In this document: in pieces, positions 19,706-29,117 of the stretch
Layout of the letters: each line of letters begins with the position of its first letter
Position numbering within the stretch: the stretch's first letter is position 1
Origin: Methanothrix sp.
GTDB lineage: Archaea > Halobacteriota > Methanosarcinia > Methanotrichales > Methanotrichaceae
Direction of reading: 5' to 3'
NCBI GenBank assembly: GCA_030372945.1
Contig: JAUCQD010000173.1
Coordinates: 1-38,589, forward strand
DNA: 38,589 bases
The notes under the pieces: generated by a model
Database searches by the model: none
The model's input: the letters and a program-made list of their open reading frames with translations, nothing else
Told to the model about the DNA's origin: nothing
Made by a program: the position numbers and the translations under genes

Positions 19706-20362
19706 ATGCGAACTATATTTAAGATCTCGTTAGTGTTCAGTTTGATTTTAATGCTGAGCACTTCCGCGTTGGGTTATGCATTTGGAAGCAAAGTTGCCCA
19801 TAATAACTACGATTGGGGGTATCCCCTAGTATTTCTAACAGCAAACCCCAATGATATTGGATACGTGGACTCAGGTGCGAATGGTTATGATGTAGGAGAT
19901 ACCATCTATCTGCGAAAATTTGCGAACAGCGACGCAAGAGTTCGGCTGTCCTGGGGCAATGGCAATCCCGGTGCGGCACCTGGCACAAAAGTGGAGATGG
20001 GAGATCAAGACTTCAATCAGCCCCTGATTGCCTTTAATGCTCCTGACTTTGTATTCAATGATATATCCGGTGTGATAGGCACCTACGACCGTTTCGATAG
20101 AGTTTATTTTACGACAGACATTGGTTCCGGATTGCTATTGACTGGCGATGATCGACTGAGTGTGCCCTCTGCAGGAACAAAGATTAGAAACTTCAATCCT
20201 GAAAATGGAAGACCATGGACCGCCTTCCCAGTTGCCTCAATACAGTATGTCGAAATTGATGGAAATGCAGGATACAACGTCTGCAGTGATTTCCTATACC
20301 TTCACATAGGTGGCAGCCATACTGTTTCGACTGGCGACATTCGCCTGACGCCGACACCCTGA
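19706..20362 (+). CDS. Secreted protein of unknown function
   Basis: Signal peptide MRTIFKISLVFSLILMLSTSALGYA; beta-rich body of 218 aa; GTAGGAGCGG upstream of ATG. Confidence 0.75.
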   Translation: MRTIFKISLVFSLILMLSTSALGYAFGSKVAHNNYDWGYPLVFLTANPNDIGYVDSGANGYDVGDTIYLRKFANSDARVRLSWGNGNPGAAPGTKVEMGDQDFNQPLIAFNAPDFVFNDISGVIGTYDRFDRVYFTTDIGSGLLLTGDDRLSVPSAGTKIRNFNPENGRPWTAFPVASIQYVEIDGNAGYNVCSDFLYLHIGGSHTVSTGDIRLTPTP

Positions 20363-20434
20363 TGCAGGTCCTTCTTCTTAGTCCTTCTTCTTTTTTCGAT
20401 CACTTAAAATATCTTGGCATTCAATTTCATCGTC

Positions 20435-21067
20435 ATGCTTCTGCTGGGCGTAGATGAGGCAGGAAAAGGCCCAGTTGTCGGGTCGATGTTCATCGCAGGC
20501 CTGGTCATCGAGGAGGATAGGCTCTTTGACCTCGCGGCTATGGGCGTAAAAGACTCCAAGCGTCTTAGCCCAAAGGCACGTGAGATGCTGGCCAGAAAGA
20601 TCCGAAGCATCTCTGCCGACCAGTACATCCTGGAAGTCCCGCCGCGAGTCATCGATGAGCTTCGACTGGCTATGACGATGAACGAGATCATGGTAAGGAG
20701 CTTCTCTCAGGTGGTGCAAAGGCTGCATGCTGACAGGGCTGTTCTCGACGCCGCGGATGTGGATGCAGCCAGGTTTGCAGAGCGAGTGAAAGAGACCAGC
20801 AAAACCGGCATGGAGCTGATCGCCGAGCATAAAGCTGACGAGCGCCACCTGGTAGTCTCAGCCGCTTCCATCCTTGCCAAGGTGAGGCGAGATGCATCTT
20901 TGCGGGAACTGGAGGAGGAGCTGGGCCGCAAGATCGGAAGCGGATACCCATCTGATAAGGATACACTCGAATTTTTGAGCTGCTGGGTCAGAGAAAATCG
21001 AGAGCTTCCACCATGTGCCAGGCATAGCTGGACCACAGCACAACGTATAAAAGCTAGTTTTATATAG
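20435..21067 (+). CDS. rnhB: Ribonuclease HII
   Basis: MLLLGVDEAGKGPVVGSMFIAGLV, VKDSKRLSPKAREML, DERHLVVSAASILAKVRRD, GSGYPSDKDT. Confidence 0.96.
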   Translation: MLLLGVDEAGKGPVVGSMFIAGLVIEEDRLFDLAAMGVKDSKRLSPKAREMLARKIRSISADQYILEVPPRVIDELRLAMTMNEIMVRSFSQVVQRLHADRAVLDAADVDAARFAERVKETSKTGMELIAEHKADERHLVVSAASILAKVRRDASLRELEEELGRKIGSGYPSDKDTLEFLSCWVRENRELPPCARHSWTTAQRIKASFI

Positions 21068-21106
21068 ACCGCCTGAAACTAAGAGTTCTTTAGAGTTGGG
21101 ATACCC

Positions 21107-22252
21107 ATGGATATAGAGGATACGTTGCTCATGATTCCAGGGCCTGTCAAGGTCGCACCGCGCGTTTTGCGCTCCATGTCCAAACCTATGATCAGCCACA
21201 GAAGCGGCGAGTTCGGAGCCATCTACAGCGATTGCATCGGACTTCTCAAGCAGTTTTTCGAGACCCAGAACGATGTAGTTATAATGACCGGCAGCGGCAC
21301 TGTGGGTATGGATGCAGCCGTGGGCAGCATCATCGGTCGCAAGGACACCATCGTGACCATATCCAACGGAAAATTCGGCGAGAGGTTCACTGAGATCGGA
21401 GAGAGGTACGGCAAGGTCCTACCGGTGAAGTTCGAGTGGGGCACTCCCTTCGATCTGGAAAAGGTTGAAGCTGCACTTGAGCAGGGAGCTAAAGCTGTGG
21501 CCATGGTCCATAACGAGACCTCCGTCGGCCTCACCAACCCTGCAAAAGAGGTTGGCAAGCTGGCCCAAAAGCATGACGCAATCTTCATAGTGGACGGCAT
21601 ATCCTCGATAGGCGGGAATGAATTCCTGACAGATGATTGGAACATCGACATCGCCATCACCGGGTCTCAGAAGGCTCTGGCTGTACCTCCCGGCCTGGCC
21701 ATAGTCTCTGTATCGCAAAAAGCAGAAGAGAGGTTCGAGGCCAAGAGCGCCAGCTATTACGCAGACCTCAAGGCTCATCTGAAGAGTGCTAGGAAGAGTC
21801 CAGTGCAGACGCCTTACACTCCGGCGGTCCCCCTGTTCTTCGCTCTACAAGAAGCGCTGCATATGGCGTCAGAGGAGGGCTTTGCCTCTCGCAGGGCCAG
21901 AACTGCCCGTCAGGCTGAAGCAGTTCGGTCTGCGGCCAGAGCGCTGGACATCGAGCTCTTCCCTCAGGTGAACGAGCATTCTCATTACTCCAATACAGTA
22001 ACTGCCATGAAGATGCCTGCTGGGGTCACAGACGACAAACTGCGTGGCGGCATGAAGAAGCAGGGCGTGGTTGTGTCCGGCGGCCAGGAGCAGCTCAAGG
22101 GCAAGATCTTCCGCATCGGCACCATGGGCGCCTGCTCATCAGGCGATATTTTGAGGACGATCCAGACCCTTGAGCTGGTGTTGGCCAAGGAAGGGCAATT
22201 GCGATCACGTGGCGCAGGCGTTGAGGCAGCGAGCAGGGTGCTGGGAGTTTGA
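21107..22252 (+). CDS. Class V pyridoxal-phosphate aminotransferase (alanine-glyoxylate/aspartate type)
   Basis: MIPGPVKVAPRVLRSMSKPMISHRSGEF, MTGSGTVGMDAAVGS, HNETSVGLTNP, VDGISSIGG, GSQKALAVPPGLA (PLP lysine). Confidence 0.92.
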   Translation: MDIEDTLLMIPGPVKVAPRVLRSMSKPMISHRSGEFGAIYSDCIGLLKQFFETQNDVVIMTGSGTVGMDAAVGSIIGRKDTIVTISNGKFGERFTEIGERYGKVLPVKFEWGTPFDLEKVEAALEQGAKAVAMVHNETSVGLTNPAKEVGKLAQKHDAIFIVDGISSIGGNEFLTDDWNIDIAITGSQKALAVPPGLAIVSVSQKAEERFEAKSASYYADLKAHLKSARKSPVQTPYTPAVPLFFALQEALHMASEEGFASRRARTARQAEAVRSAARALDIELFPQVNEHSHYSNTVTAMKMPAGVTDDKLRGGMKKQGVVVSGGQEQLKGKIFRIGTMGACSSGDILRTIQTLELVLAKEGQLRSRGAGVEAASRVLGV

Positions 22253-22311
22253 GCTACTACGCGTCAGACATCTATAAAATTTTTTCTTAGTCATTTAATT
22301 TATATCGCCAT

Positions 22312-22328
22312 CCAAAAGTCTTATAAGC
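22312..22328 (+). promoter_or_regulatory. Candidate BRE/TATA promoter upstream of the tubulin-like operon
   Basis: CCAAAAGTCTTATAAGC about 60 nt upstream of ATG 22386. Confidence 0.3.
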
Positions 22329-22385
22329 ATGATTTTGCTTTGGAGTAACTTGGAAAAAGAATGCAAAAGGGTTGAGTGAGTTGAA

Positions 22386-24011
22386 ATGGGCTGCCTACGA
22401 TCTTTGATCATTTTTTCTATACTACTCCTGTGGCTTGTCAATCCTGGCAATTCTTACGATGTATCTGTATTCATGAATCAGGCAGGCACTTTGATTGAGC
22501 CTTTTGATGTGGGCAAGACCATAGTATACAATGTTCAGATCTCTGGTGCAAGTAAATCTATGCTGTACACAGTCGAGATTACTGTTGGGCCTGGACCCGA
22601 TCAATCTGTCTCAAAAACCATCAAAAAAGATATAAACGCGAACGGCAACTCAGTCACTGTTCAATTTCCTGTGAATTTTCAGAGCTCCGAATTCTTGAGC
22701 GGTGAATTTGGAAAATGGCTTGGCGACCAAAACCGGACGGAAACATGGGATAGCGCATGGTACAGGGTTACAGTTACATCTCTCAATCCCTTCGAGGAAC
22801 CTGTTCAAGCCGAGGATCATACCGGCAAGCCGTCCATTGCGAAAGTCTTAGAGGAGTTTTGGGACCAGAAAGTTACTCCAAGAAAAGGATCAAATGAAGA
22901 TAGATATCAGTACGAGGTCTCGGTTCTATCCACTGTCCAGGATAGCATAACTTTAGAGGTTGGTCCGTCACGCAGTGGTCCTTGGACTTTGGTGGGCACA
23001 CAATCATATACAACACCTGGAATCCGGCAGATCCTCAAGTGGTCCAACGTAAGCCTGGGCTTTGATTTTGACTCTGCCGCTTACAGGATTTGTGGCAGAA
23101 AACAGATGATATTCGACGGACCCTCATGGCCTGTGGATGTCGAGTATAAAAATAGCAGGGTATCTCCAGATAGGGGCTTGTCAGATACGCCCTTCAACTA
23201 CAGCATAGATGTTAAAGCAGCGAAGGCCATCGATGTGGGGCTGAACGTCTGGGATGTGAGCAACAAAAGATATATTTCTGCAGGAAGGCAAAGCTACGTC
23301 AACGTCGGTCAGTGGGAGACTATGGTCTGGAGAGAGATCAATCCCTCATCGTCTGCAGAATCAAGCGGCATGTCCAACTATTACTTCAGCTTTTACTATC
23401 AAGGATCTGATAATCCTTTCTCCACCACTTATGAAAAAACCGGCAAGTATTCTTCAGGCCCAGCCCTGGTTGCGGTGAATTTGAGGAACTGGACGGTGAG
23501 CCCTGCAAACGGCTCAGTCTTCACCTGTTACAACTATTCTGTCCAGGTAGAAACAAGGCTGCCAAGTTGCGATATCGAACTGCAGACAGCACAGCCAAAC
23601 GGCGGGGTCTGGATAAATCAGGGAACTGCGACATACAGTGGAGACAACGAGACACTCGTTTGGAAAAATGTAAGCTTAGATCCTGTAAGCGATGAGCTGG
23701 GCAATGCAAGCTACAGGTTCTTGCTTGGAGACACAGTTCTGGGAAGATATGTTGGTCCGAAGATCGATGTTGCTTTTCGGGATCTGCTGTACAGCCGCAT
23801 CGGCAATACCGATCGTTTTGATTATAAGGTGAAGGTAAGATCCTCGAGACCTGGCCTGAAAATCGATCTGATCTACACGGATGATGGATTGGTCTGGAAT
23901 AGATCTCATCAGATCCAGGAATACAGATCCAATAGCACAGAATGGCAAGAGCTGGCATGGAAGAACCAACCCTGGCACAAGACAATAAAATTCGATGTGG
24001 TGAGCAATTAA
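22386..24011 (+). CDS. Secreted protein with about four tandem beta-sandwich modules
   Basis: N-terminal signal peptide MGCLRSLIIFSILLLWLVNPGNS; recurring module VxPxxG...Y.Y.V.V...I.L.........W...G...Y.....E.L.WKN. Confidence 0.75.
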   Translation: MGCLRSLIIFSILLLWLVNPGNSYDVSVFMNQAGTLIEPFDVGKTIVYNVQISGASKSMLYTVEITVGPGPDQSVSKTIKKDINANGNSVTVQFPVNFQSSEFLSGEFGKWLGDQNRTETWDSAWYRVTVTSLNPFEEPVQAEDHTGKPSIAKVLEEFWDQKVTPRKGSNEDRYQYEVSVLSTVQDSITLEVGPSRSGPWTLVGTQSYTTPGIRQILKWSNVSLGFDFDSAAYRICGRKQMIFDGPSWPVDVEYKNSRVSPDRGLSDTPFNYSIDVKAAKAIDVGLNVWDVSNKRYISAGRQSYVNVGQWETMVWREINPSSSAESSGMSNYYFSFYYQGSDNPFSTTYEKTGKYSSGPALVAVNLRNWTVSPANGSVFTCYNYSVQVETRLPSCDIELQTAQPNGGVWINQGTATYSGDNETLVWKNVSLDPVSDELGNASYRFLLGDTVLGRYVGPKIDVAFRDLLYSRIGNTDRFDYKVKVRSSRPGLKIDLIYTDDGLVWNRSHQIQEYRSNSTEWQELAWKNQPWHKTIKFDVVSN

Positions 24012-25397
24012 ATGGGCCAAGCACTTCGGTTTGCTATACTCCTGATGCTTCTGTTGCTATTGGATCAGCATGTCGCATGCCAGACTCTGGACATTCCCCC
24101 GCCTACGCCATCGCAAGGAGGCGGCGGGGGCGGTGGGAGCAGGCAGACCGATTTGGACAGGATCTTGAAGGCTTTGCAGGAAGGAAAGGAGCAAAAGCCT
24201 CAGAAGTTCGAGCAGTTGAAGAAACTGCTCTACATTGAGCCGTTTACAACTAAAGAATACAGCGATAAGTTAGGGCTGGGCCTTGATTTCAAAGGCAATA
24301 CGACGCTCAATAGAACTCAGGATTTTGTGGTACGAGCATATGTTGTAAACTCCAATCCGATAGAGATACGCAGGGCGATTTACCTGCGCCTGGAGGCCCT
24401 ATTGCCTGGCGAGAATGCTTTCTTGCAGGTGAATTCCATACCACAGATCATTCAGATAAATGAATACCAGGAGTCGAAGGACGGATCAAACTTTACATAC
24501 AGAGCCTTTCCTGAGCTGACATCGTTTTGTGATTTAAAGAAAGTCGGCACCGTCGTTCTTAGGTTGAAGGCGACCGACGGACAATATACCTGGACCTCGA
24601 AGAATCTCACGCTTAATGTAACAAATAGCCCACCCGTGCTATCTGACCTGTCCATAGAGGCTCCAAGCCCCACGAGGTATAATGATCCCATCACATATGT
24701 GGCCAACGTCACTGATTCAAACGGTGATGCTGTTAATGTCACCTTGCATATACTGGATGATACGGGCAGCGAAAGATCGAATGCAACTCAAATGGTCGCC
24801 TCCGGCCAGAGAGTGAACTTCGTGGCCAGCCAGTATGGTTTTTTTAATAAGGGTGATGCGGGAAAGAACTTCACATATTACTACTCCTTTGGAGACGGCA
24901 TAAACGTCTCTGTGACCGGCATTCAAAAGGGGCCTCAGTTAAAGAAGAGCACAGCCATATGGGCGGGGAGGCCAAAGGTCACACCTGAAGATCAAAATCA
25001 ATATTGGTGGCAGGGCTACAACTTCAGCCTGGAGATGAAGAATCAAGAGCCCGAGGATGCACAGGTGCAAGTCTCCCTCTATTTGGATACAAAGGCCCAC
25101 CCATGGAGGGCAATTGCGAGCCAGAATGTGGTGTTATCGGGCAGTCCCAGGACAGTTTTCTTCCTTGTCAAGCCCTTTGATGTTCTCGATGCCAACCAGA
25201 GCTTCCGCTATAAATTCGAGTATTCAGAATATGACCAGAACCAGAAGGATTATATAGAGCAGGATGCGCAAGCCCCGCTCAGTGCTAAACTGGTCAGATA
25301 CGACACGATCTCTGCTCTGAGCTTGGGCAATGTTGCTGCTATTTTGCTGCTGGCATTTGTGCTCGGCCTCCTTCTGGAGAGGAGGTTTTACAGATGA
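24012..25397 (+). CDS. Type I membrane-anchored extracellular protein with Ig-like modules
   Basis: Signal peptide MGQALRFAILLMLLLLLDQHVACQ, poly-Gly linker, Ig-like region SPPVLSDLSIEAP...ITYVANVTDSNGDAVNVTLHI, C-terminal TM VAAILLLAFVLGLLLERRFYR. Confidence 0.78.
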   Translation: MGQALRFAILLMLLLLLDQHVACQTLDIPPPTPSQGGGGGGGSRQTDLDRILKALQEGKEQKPQKFEQLKKLLYIEPFTTKEYSDKLGLGLDFKGNTTLNRTQDFVVRAYVVNSNPIEIRRAIYLRLEALLPGENAFLQVNSIPQIIQINEYQESKDGSNFTYRAFPELTSFCDLKKVGTVVLRLKATDGQYTWTSKNLTLNVTNSPPVLSDLSIEAPSPTRYNDPITYVANVTDSNGDAVNVTLHILDDTGSERSNATQMVASGQRVNFVASQYGFFNKGDAGKNFTYYYSFGDGINVSVTGIQKGPQLKKSTAIWAGRPKVTPEDQNQYWWQGYNFSLEMKNQEPEDAQVQVSLYLDTKAHPWRAIASQNVVLSGSPRTVFFLVKPFDVLDANQSFRYKFEYSEYDQNQKDYIEQDAQAPLSAKLVRYDTISALSLGNVAAILLLAFVLGLLLERRFYR

Positions 25398-25996
25398 ACC
25401 TGCTCGGGCATGATATATTTGAGGCTTACATGCTCATATGCCTGGTAGCTATTTTGATTTTAGGCGGAGCCCTCCACGTGATGTATCTGAAAATGATTGA
25501 GTCCATGGTGAAGCGCACTGAAGAGAGCGATTTCAACCTCGAAGATCTCATGAGGTCTATGCACATCTCTCAGGGGTCGAATTTCAACATCATGATGATC
25601 CTCTCCTGGAGCCTATTATTGGTGGCGTTGGCTTTTCTTTATTTGCTGACTCCCAGTATCTTTCCGGAGTGGAACTACTTCAAGATCCCTCGCGTGGCCT
25701 CATTGGATTGGGGGTTTGCCATATTTGGCGCAGCAGCACTGATCCCAGGAGCTCTGATCTCCATATTCGTCCCAAAGGTTTACAGTTATTATCAGATACA
25801 CAAACGTCTCAAAGCAATTGCAGCTGCAATTCCAGCCCTGCTTCTCGGATCTATCATCTGTTCCGTTCATCTTGGAACCATCTACCCGGCCAGCGATCAG
25901 TTCTACTGGAATCTTGGATACTTGATGCTAGCGGCAGCAGCCGTCCTCATGATCTTGCCAATCTCAATTGGCTTTCTGGAGGCGTGGCGGCAATGA
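25394..25996 (+). CDS. Five-TM integral membrane protein, unknown family
   Basis: Five hydrophobic segments; ATGA overlaps with both neighbouring genes. Confidence 0.75.
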   Translation: MNLLGHDIFEAYMLICLVAILILGGALHVMYLKMIESMVKRTEESDFNLEDLMRSMHISQGSNFNIMMILSWSLLLVALAFLYLLTPSIFPEWNYFKIPRVASLDWGFAIFGAAALIPGALISIFVPKVYSYYQIHKRLKAIAAAIPALLLGSIICSVHLGTIYPASDQFYWNLGYLMLAAAAVLMILPISIGFLEAWRQ

Positions 25997-27657
25997 GACC
26001 TTGTATCGTTGGCATCGGGGGTGCAGGCGGAAATATACTGAGGCAGTTTTTACAGAGCCAGGACATCAATCTGATGGGCCTTCAATTTGGAAGGCATCTG
26101 GCCTACGGGGGAGTCAAAGGACTGTGGCTGGAATCTGCGACCCAGGACACACAACGCCAGAATTACTACGGAAGTCTGGTACAGGGACGGTATCCACCCT
26201 TTTTGATCTGTCATGGAAATGTGAGCGAGGGCTCAGACACCCGCAGATATTTGAGTGATACCTACGGGTTCGACCTCAAAGCGCCAGGCTTCGACCGCAG
26301 GGCAGAGTACCTGAAAGGGATCTTCGAGGTATTCGAATTCGACCCCAAACTGAAGGAGGTCTGCCTGGAGGAGTTCAAGAGCAACGATAATCCCCTTTCC
26401 GGGTATATGTGGCAGGTAGGCATAAGGCCTCATACGATTATTTCCACAAGCTCCGCAAGATCCAAGCTGTGCGATAGCATTCTCTTCATAGCCTCTTTAG
26501 GTGGTGGAACAGGCACTGGGTTTATAAACCCGATCACGAGCTATGTCCGATCTGAGGAGCCCATATTTCCAATCTTCGCCCTGGGAATTCTGACTGAGAA
26601 GGGAACAGATAAAAGAAAGGCCACAGAGGGCCAGAGGGATCTGGGCGCAGTCATTGCGATGTATGATCTGCTCACAAAGGCCTCAGGCGAAGGAATAGAT
26701 GTATTGATTCTTGTAGACAATCAGGCTCTGGTGCAGAGGTTTGGGGGCAATTACACCAGCATGGACGTATGCATCTACAACTCTCTCAAGCCGCTCCTCG
26801 ATCTCAGGAATTATCCAGGGGACCTGCTCCAGGACGACTCACAAGGCATCAGGAGGGTCATCTGGGAAGTGAATGGGGAGAACAATGGATCTAATGGCAT
26901 TTCCAGGAGGAATGATGGAGCTGGCAATGAAGGTCTGCTTCCGCCCATTCTGGTGCCGTGCTACTGCATTCAAGCTGCACATGAGGGAGATGAGCTGAAG
27001 CTGGTGGAGGGAGCTCTTGGCAAGAGAGGAAGCCTATTGCCTGCGGGCAAAGACGGACGGTTGTTCCCATGCGATCCTACCAAGGCCGATCGAGTCCTGG
27101 TTTTCACCCGCGGCTTTTTCCGCACCGAGGATATTAAGGAGGCCGTACAGAATAGGACGGGCCTGTCGGAGAACAAGATAATGGTCTACCGCAAATTGGG
27201 CGGTGGAAAGGTGGAGGATATGCTCATTCTGCTTCGCAACCCCTATGGTGGCTCCATCGGGGAGCATAAGCGTCCAGGCACTTTGGAGTGGAGGCTTCAC
27301 GATATAATCTCAGAATCGATAAATTACATCGAGAATAACGAGATGAACATCTTGGGCTTCCAGAGCTACAAGGAGATAACGAAGGAGATGCTCAGGAAGT
27401 ACTTCTATGGAAAAGATGGACTGCAAGATGAGCTGTACGACTGCCTGGAACGGCTCAAGGAAGGCGAGGCGCCAGTGTTCACAAGGCCTCTTAGGATCTT
27501 TGGGAATGGAATGAATGCCCTGCGAAATTGTCATGAAGAGCAGCAGATGGCAGCTTCAGATAGGGCCAGCCTGAGGAAGATGGTGAAGGAGGAGCTAAGG
27601 GAGATTTTCAATGACCAGGACTGCAGGAGGAGAATAAGAGAGATCCTTCAATCTTAA
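25993..27657 (+). CDS. Divergent tubulin/FtsZ-superfamily protein
   Basis: N-terminal IVGIGGAGGNIL (T1-like loop) and FIASLGGGTGTGFINP (T4 tubulin signature GGGTGTG); later DVLILVDNQALVQRFG resembles the FtsZ DtLIvIpNdrLl strand. ATG at 25993 overlaps the previous stop; the ORF-track start at 25669 is upstream read-through. Confidence 0.85.
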   Translation: MRPCIVGIGGAGGNILRQFLQSQDINLMGLQFGRHLAYGGVKGLWLESATQDTQRQNYYGSLVQGRYPPFLICHGNVSEGSDTRRYLSDTYGFDLKAPGFDRRAEYLKGIFEVFEFDPKLKEVCLEEFKSNDNPLSGYMWQVGIRPHTIISTSSARSKLCDSILFIASLGGGTGTGFINPITSYVRSEEPIFPIFALGILTEKGTDKRKATEGQRDLGAVIAMYDLLTKASGEGIDVLILVDNQALVQRFGGNYTSMDVCIYNSLKPLLDLRNYPGDLLQDDSQGIRRVIWEVNGENNGSNGISRRNDGAGNEGLLPPILVPCYCIQAAHEGDELKLVEGALGKRGSLLPAGKDGRLFPCDPTKADRVLVFTRGFFRTEDIKEAVQNRTGLSENKIMVYRKLGGGKVEDMLILLRNPYGGSIGEHKRPGTLEWRLHDIISESINYIENNEMNILGFQSYKEITKEMLRKYFYGKDGLQDELYDCLERLKEGEAPVFTRPLRIFGNGMNALRNCHEEQQMAASDRASLRKMVKEELREIFNDQDCRRRIREILQS

Positions 27658-27662
27658 TTCAC

Positions 27663-29117
27663 TCATGTTACGCCCTTGCACAGCTCGCCGCTTTTCAGGT
27701 CCTCCAGGAAGAAGTCCTGCCGGGTGCGCCTTCCCAGGGCCAGATCCAGCTTGCGTTTTGCATAGAATGGCGCCAGCCGCTTCAGCTCATTTGCAAACCA
27801 CCTGGGGTAAATCCTCTTTACTTTATTGTAGCGCAGCCATTCGAAATCGTAGTATCTTGCATTCATCTCCCAGGTGATGTACTGAACCTCCTCGTCGCTG
27901 AGATGCTTCGTCCTCAAGTTGGCATGCAGGCCATCGTACTTGGTGAAATCGTTCCTCGTGATCAGCCCCATCTCCTCGAGCTCGGCGCGCATCTGAGTCT
28001 TGGGGTATGGTGTGTTGATATAGAAAATCGGAAAATCAACTTTCAGCCGCCGGGCTAGATGGAAGTTCTCCCATAAGTCTTCTGCATCATCATCCGGATT
28101 TCCACCGATGAGGCCAGTGGAGACGATGATATCATTATCATGCAAATATTGTACTGCTCTCTCTGCATCATCGGACATGCGGCCCTTGCCGAGGAACTGT
28201 AGATTGCGCTTGTTCACGCTCTCGACTCCCAGGAAGACTCCATCGAATCCTGCCTCGCCCATCTTGTCAACCAGCCGCTTGCTGGATGCTATGCCAGAGG
28301 CCGAAGCCTGGGTCTTGTAGCGCAAATGCGTCAGACCTGCATCTATGATGGCCTGGCAGAGCTGCTCAAGCCTCCTCACGTCCAGGGTGATGTTGTCGTC
28401 TGGGAAGAAGATGGAGCCTGCGCCGTGCTCCTCAGCGTCCTGGATATCGGCAATAACGCGCTGGATGGGAAACTTGCGGAAGTTACGGCCGTACATCAGG
28501 TTGATGCTGCAAAACTTGCACCCTTGAGTGCAGCCCCGGCTGGTCTCAACGGAATCTATGGGAACGTCAAAGCTGTAGAAGCCCTTGGTGATAAGTCGGG
28601 CGTCACGGTCGGGCATCTCGATCTCCTCGACTCTGAGAAGCGGTCGCGGCCTATTGTGCACCATCGTCTCACCCATATGGTATGAGACGCCCATGACGCC
28701 CTTTGGCTCTTTTCCGGCAAGCAGGGCCTCCACAAGCTCCCTGAAGGAGGCCTCGCCCTCTCCTCGCACGATGTAGTCTATGAGCTTTGCATCCTCGCTT
28801 TGGCCGATCTCCTCACATGCAAGTGTTGGATGGTATCCGCCAAAGACCGTCTTTGCACCGGACTCCTTTGCGATGCTGGCCAGCCTCAGTGCTTCCTGAT
28901 ACTGGAAGCTCATGGCAGTGAAGCCCACAAGATCATAGCTGTTGACGATCTTGCGCACGTATTCGCGGTAGTTCTTCATGCCGTGGATGTCGGCGACGTG
29001 AATTGTGCAAAGGTCTTTCACGTGTGCGGCTAGTGATGCCAGCCCGAGGTTAGGCAGACGAGCTATGCGGTCGAAGTCCTGTTGGACTACTGGAGATGAT
29101 AGTAGTAGGATCTTCAT
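27663..29117 (-). CDS. B12-binding-domain radical SAM protein
   Basis: N-terminal Rossmann-like region with DLVGFTAMSFQYQEALRLASIAKE...VFGGYHPTL; CTQGCKFC (CxxxCxxC) cluster; FFPDDNITLD. Confidence 0.9.
   Translation of the reverse strand: MKILLLSSPVVQQDFDRIARLPNLGLASLAAHVKDLCTIHVADIHGMKNYREYVRKIVNSYDLVGFTAMSFQYQEALRLASIAKESGAKTVFGGYHPTLACEEIGQSEDAKLIDYIVRGEGEASFRELVEALLAGKEPKGVMGVSYHMGETMVHNRPRPLLRVEEIEMPDRDARLITKGFYSFDVPIDSVETSRGCTQGCKFCSINLMYGRNFRKFPIQRVIADIQDAEEHGAGSIFFPDDNITLDVRRLEQLCQAIIDAGLTHLRYKTQASASGIASSKRLVDKMGEAGFDGVFLGVESVNKRNLQFLGKGRMSDDAERAVQYLHDNDIIVSTGLIGGNPDDDAEDLWENFHLARRLKVDFPIFYINTPYPKTQMRAELEEMGLITRNDFTKYDGLHANLRTKHLSDEEVQYITWEMNARYYDFEWLRYNKVKRIYPRWFANELKRLAPFYAKRKLDLALGRRTRQDFFLEDLKSGELCKGVT

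Noticed and set aside
25669-25992. N-terminal extension of the tubulin-like ORF
   Set aside because: It is out-of-frame read-through of the five-TM gene; ATG at 25993 starts directly at the conserved MRPCIVGIGGAGGN.
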